Assembly (NCBI GenBank): GCA_028871595.1
Contig: JAGWMT010000057.1
Coordinates: forward strand, 1-14,786
DNA: 14,786 nt
Direction: 5' to 3'
From: Elusimicrobiota bacterium
GTDB lineage: Bacteria; Elusimicrobiota; Elusimicrobia; UBA1565; UBA9628
Part shown: in pieces, positions 14,074-14,786 of the stretch
Layout of the letters: each line of letters starts with the position of its first letter
How positions within the stretch are numbered: position 1 is the first letter of the stretch
Program-made: the position numbers and the translations under genes
The notes under the pieces: model-generated
The model's input: the letters and a program-made list of their open reading frames with translations, nothing else
Databases searched by the model: none
What the model was told of the DNA's origin: nothing

Positions 14074-14786
14074 GTGCTGATCCGCCCCTTCTATCTGTCC
14101 TGCCTGGCCCACGCGTCTTATCTGTTGGCCGACGAGCGCACGAAGACGGCCGTGGTCGTCGATCCGCAGCGCGACGTGGACGCTTACTTGGAGGAAGCCC
14201 GGACGCTGGGCGTCGACATCCGCCACGTCATGCTGACGCATTTCCACGCCGATTTCGTGGCGGGCCATCTGGAACTGCGCGACCGGCGCGGCGCGAACAT
14301 CTACCTGGGCGCGAAGGCCGAAGCCGACTACGCCTTCACCCCCCTCGCCGACGGCATGCGCCTGGAGTGGGGCTCGCTGGGCATCGGCGTGCTGGAAACG
14401 CCGGGACACACGCCCGAGGGCGTGACGCTTCTGGTCTACGACTTAGACGCCGACCGGGAGAATCCCAAGGCCGCCTTGACCGGCGACACCCTCTTCATCG
14501 GCGACGTCGGGCGCCCCGACCTGATGGCGTCCGCCGGGTTCAACGCCGCCCAATTGGGCGGAATGCTCTACCAGTCCCTGACGACGAAACTGATGACCCT
14601 TCCCGATTCGACCCTCGTCTATCCCGCTCACGGCGCGGGGTCCATGTGCGGCAAGGCGCTCTCGAGCGAACGGGTCTCCACCATCGGCGAGCAAAAGAAA
14701 TACAACTACGCCTTGAAGGCTCGCGACCGGGAGGAGTTCCTGCGCCTGGTGACCGCGGATCAAACCGAGGCGCCCGCCTACTTCGC
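14074..14786 (+). CDS. MBL-fold persulfide dioxygenase-type protein, N-terminal part (3' end outside window)
   Basis: The first 237 residues of a metallo-beta-lactamase-fold hydrolase. Metal ligands are visible: the THFHAD motif (His56, His58, Asp60), His112 in TPGHT, Asp138 in GDTLFIGDVGRPDL and His186 in YPAHGAGSMCGK. The THFHADFVAGHLEL form, the GDVGRPDL block and the HGAGS-CGK...STIGEQK block are typical of the group that includes ETHE1-like persulfide dioxygenases fused to rhodanese domains, which oxidise glutathione or other persulfides to sulfite. The coding frame is still open at the window end, so rhodanese domains may follow but cannot be seen. In the first motif the residue after Asp60 is Phe rather than His, a form I recall as common in this subgroup. 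The GTG start is supported by the family-like N-terminus (IRPFYLSCLAHASYLL) and a -10 six bases upstream. Confidence 0.88.
   Translation, partial: MLIRPFYLSCLAHASYLLADERTKTAVVVDPQRDVDAYLEEARTLGVDIRHVMLTHFHADFVAGHLELRDRRGANIYLGAKAEADYAFTPLADGMRLEWGSLGIGVLETPGHTPEGVTLLVYDLDADRENPKAALTGDTLFIGDVGRPDLMASAGFNAAQLGGMLYQSLTTKLMTLPDSTLVYPAHGAGSMCGKALSSERVSTIGEQKKYNYALKARDREEFLRLVTADQTEAPAYF

Overview
The window is a gene-dense, GC-rich stretch (mid to high 60s % GC by eye) from a diderm bacterium. An LptE-type lipoprotein, other exported proteins and type IV pilus motor genes all point to an outer membrane. The gene content and style would fit a deep-branching phylum such as Elusimicrobiota, but that is only a low-to-moderate confidence inference; no rRNA or unambiguous marker is present.

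Layout. (1) 1-2799, plus strand: the 3' part of leuS, then lptE and holA, tightly packed in the same order as in enterobacteria. (2) 2804-5251, minus strand: a short exported protein of unknown function, rpsT (ribosomal protein S20) with its own promoter and terminator, and a two-gene unit of a FecR-domain periplasmic protein and a probable outer-membrane beta-barrel protein. (3) 5324-7449, plus strand: a strikingly short uvrC followed by a small zinc-ribbon membrane protein and an XRE-type HTH protein. (4) 7539-14012, minus strand: a type IV pilus block read as a GYF-domain trans-membrane protein, then pilB, pilT, pilC. (5) 14074-end, plus strand: the 5' part of a metallo-beta-lactamase-fold protein of the persulfide dioxygenase/rhodanese group, cut by the window edge. 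No gap between genes exceeds 135 bases. I saw no tRNA, rRNA, CRISPR array or insertion sequence.

Most unusual signal. For all seven transcription units whose start is visible, a -10-like hexamer ends only 6 to 8 bases before the start codon. Four of them also have a recognisable -35 box at 17-18 bp spacing. Transcripts started at the normal distance from such a -10 would begin at or within a base or two of the start codon, so these first genes are predicted to be leaderless. By contrast pilT, pilC and the zinc-ribbon gene, which lie inside operons, have Shine-Dalgarno sequences. Also notable are the UvrC, which lacks both the segment between the UVR motif and the nuclease domain and the C-terminal helix-hairpin-helix domain, and the 754-residue GYF / coiled-coil / proline-rich / single-helix protein encoded directly upstream of the pilus motors.
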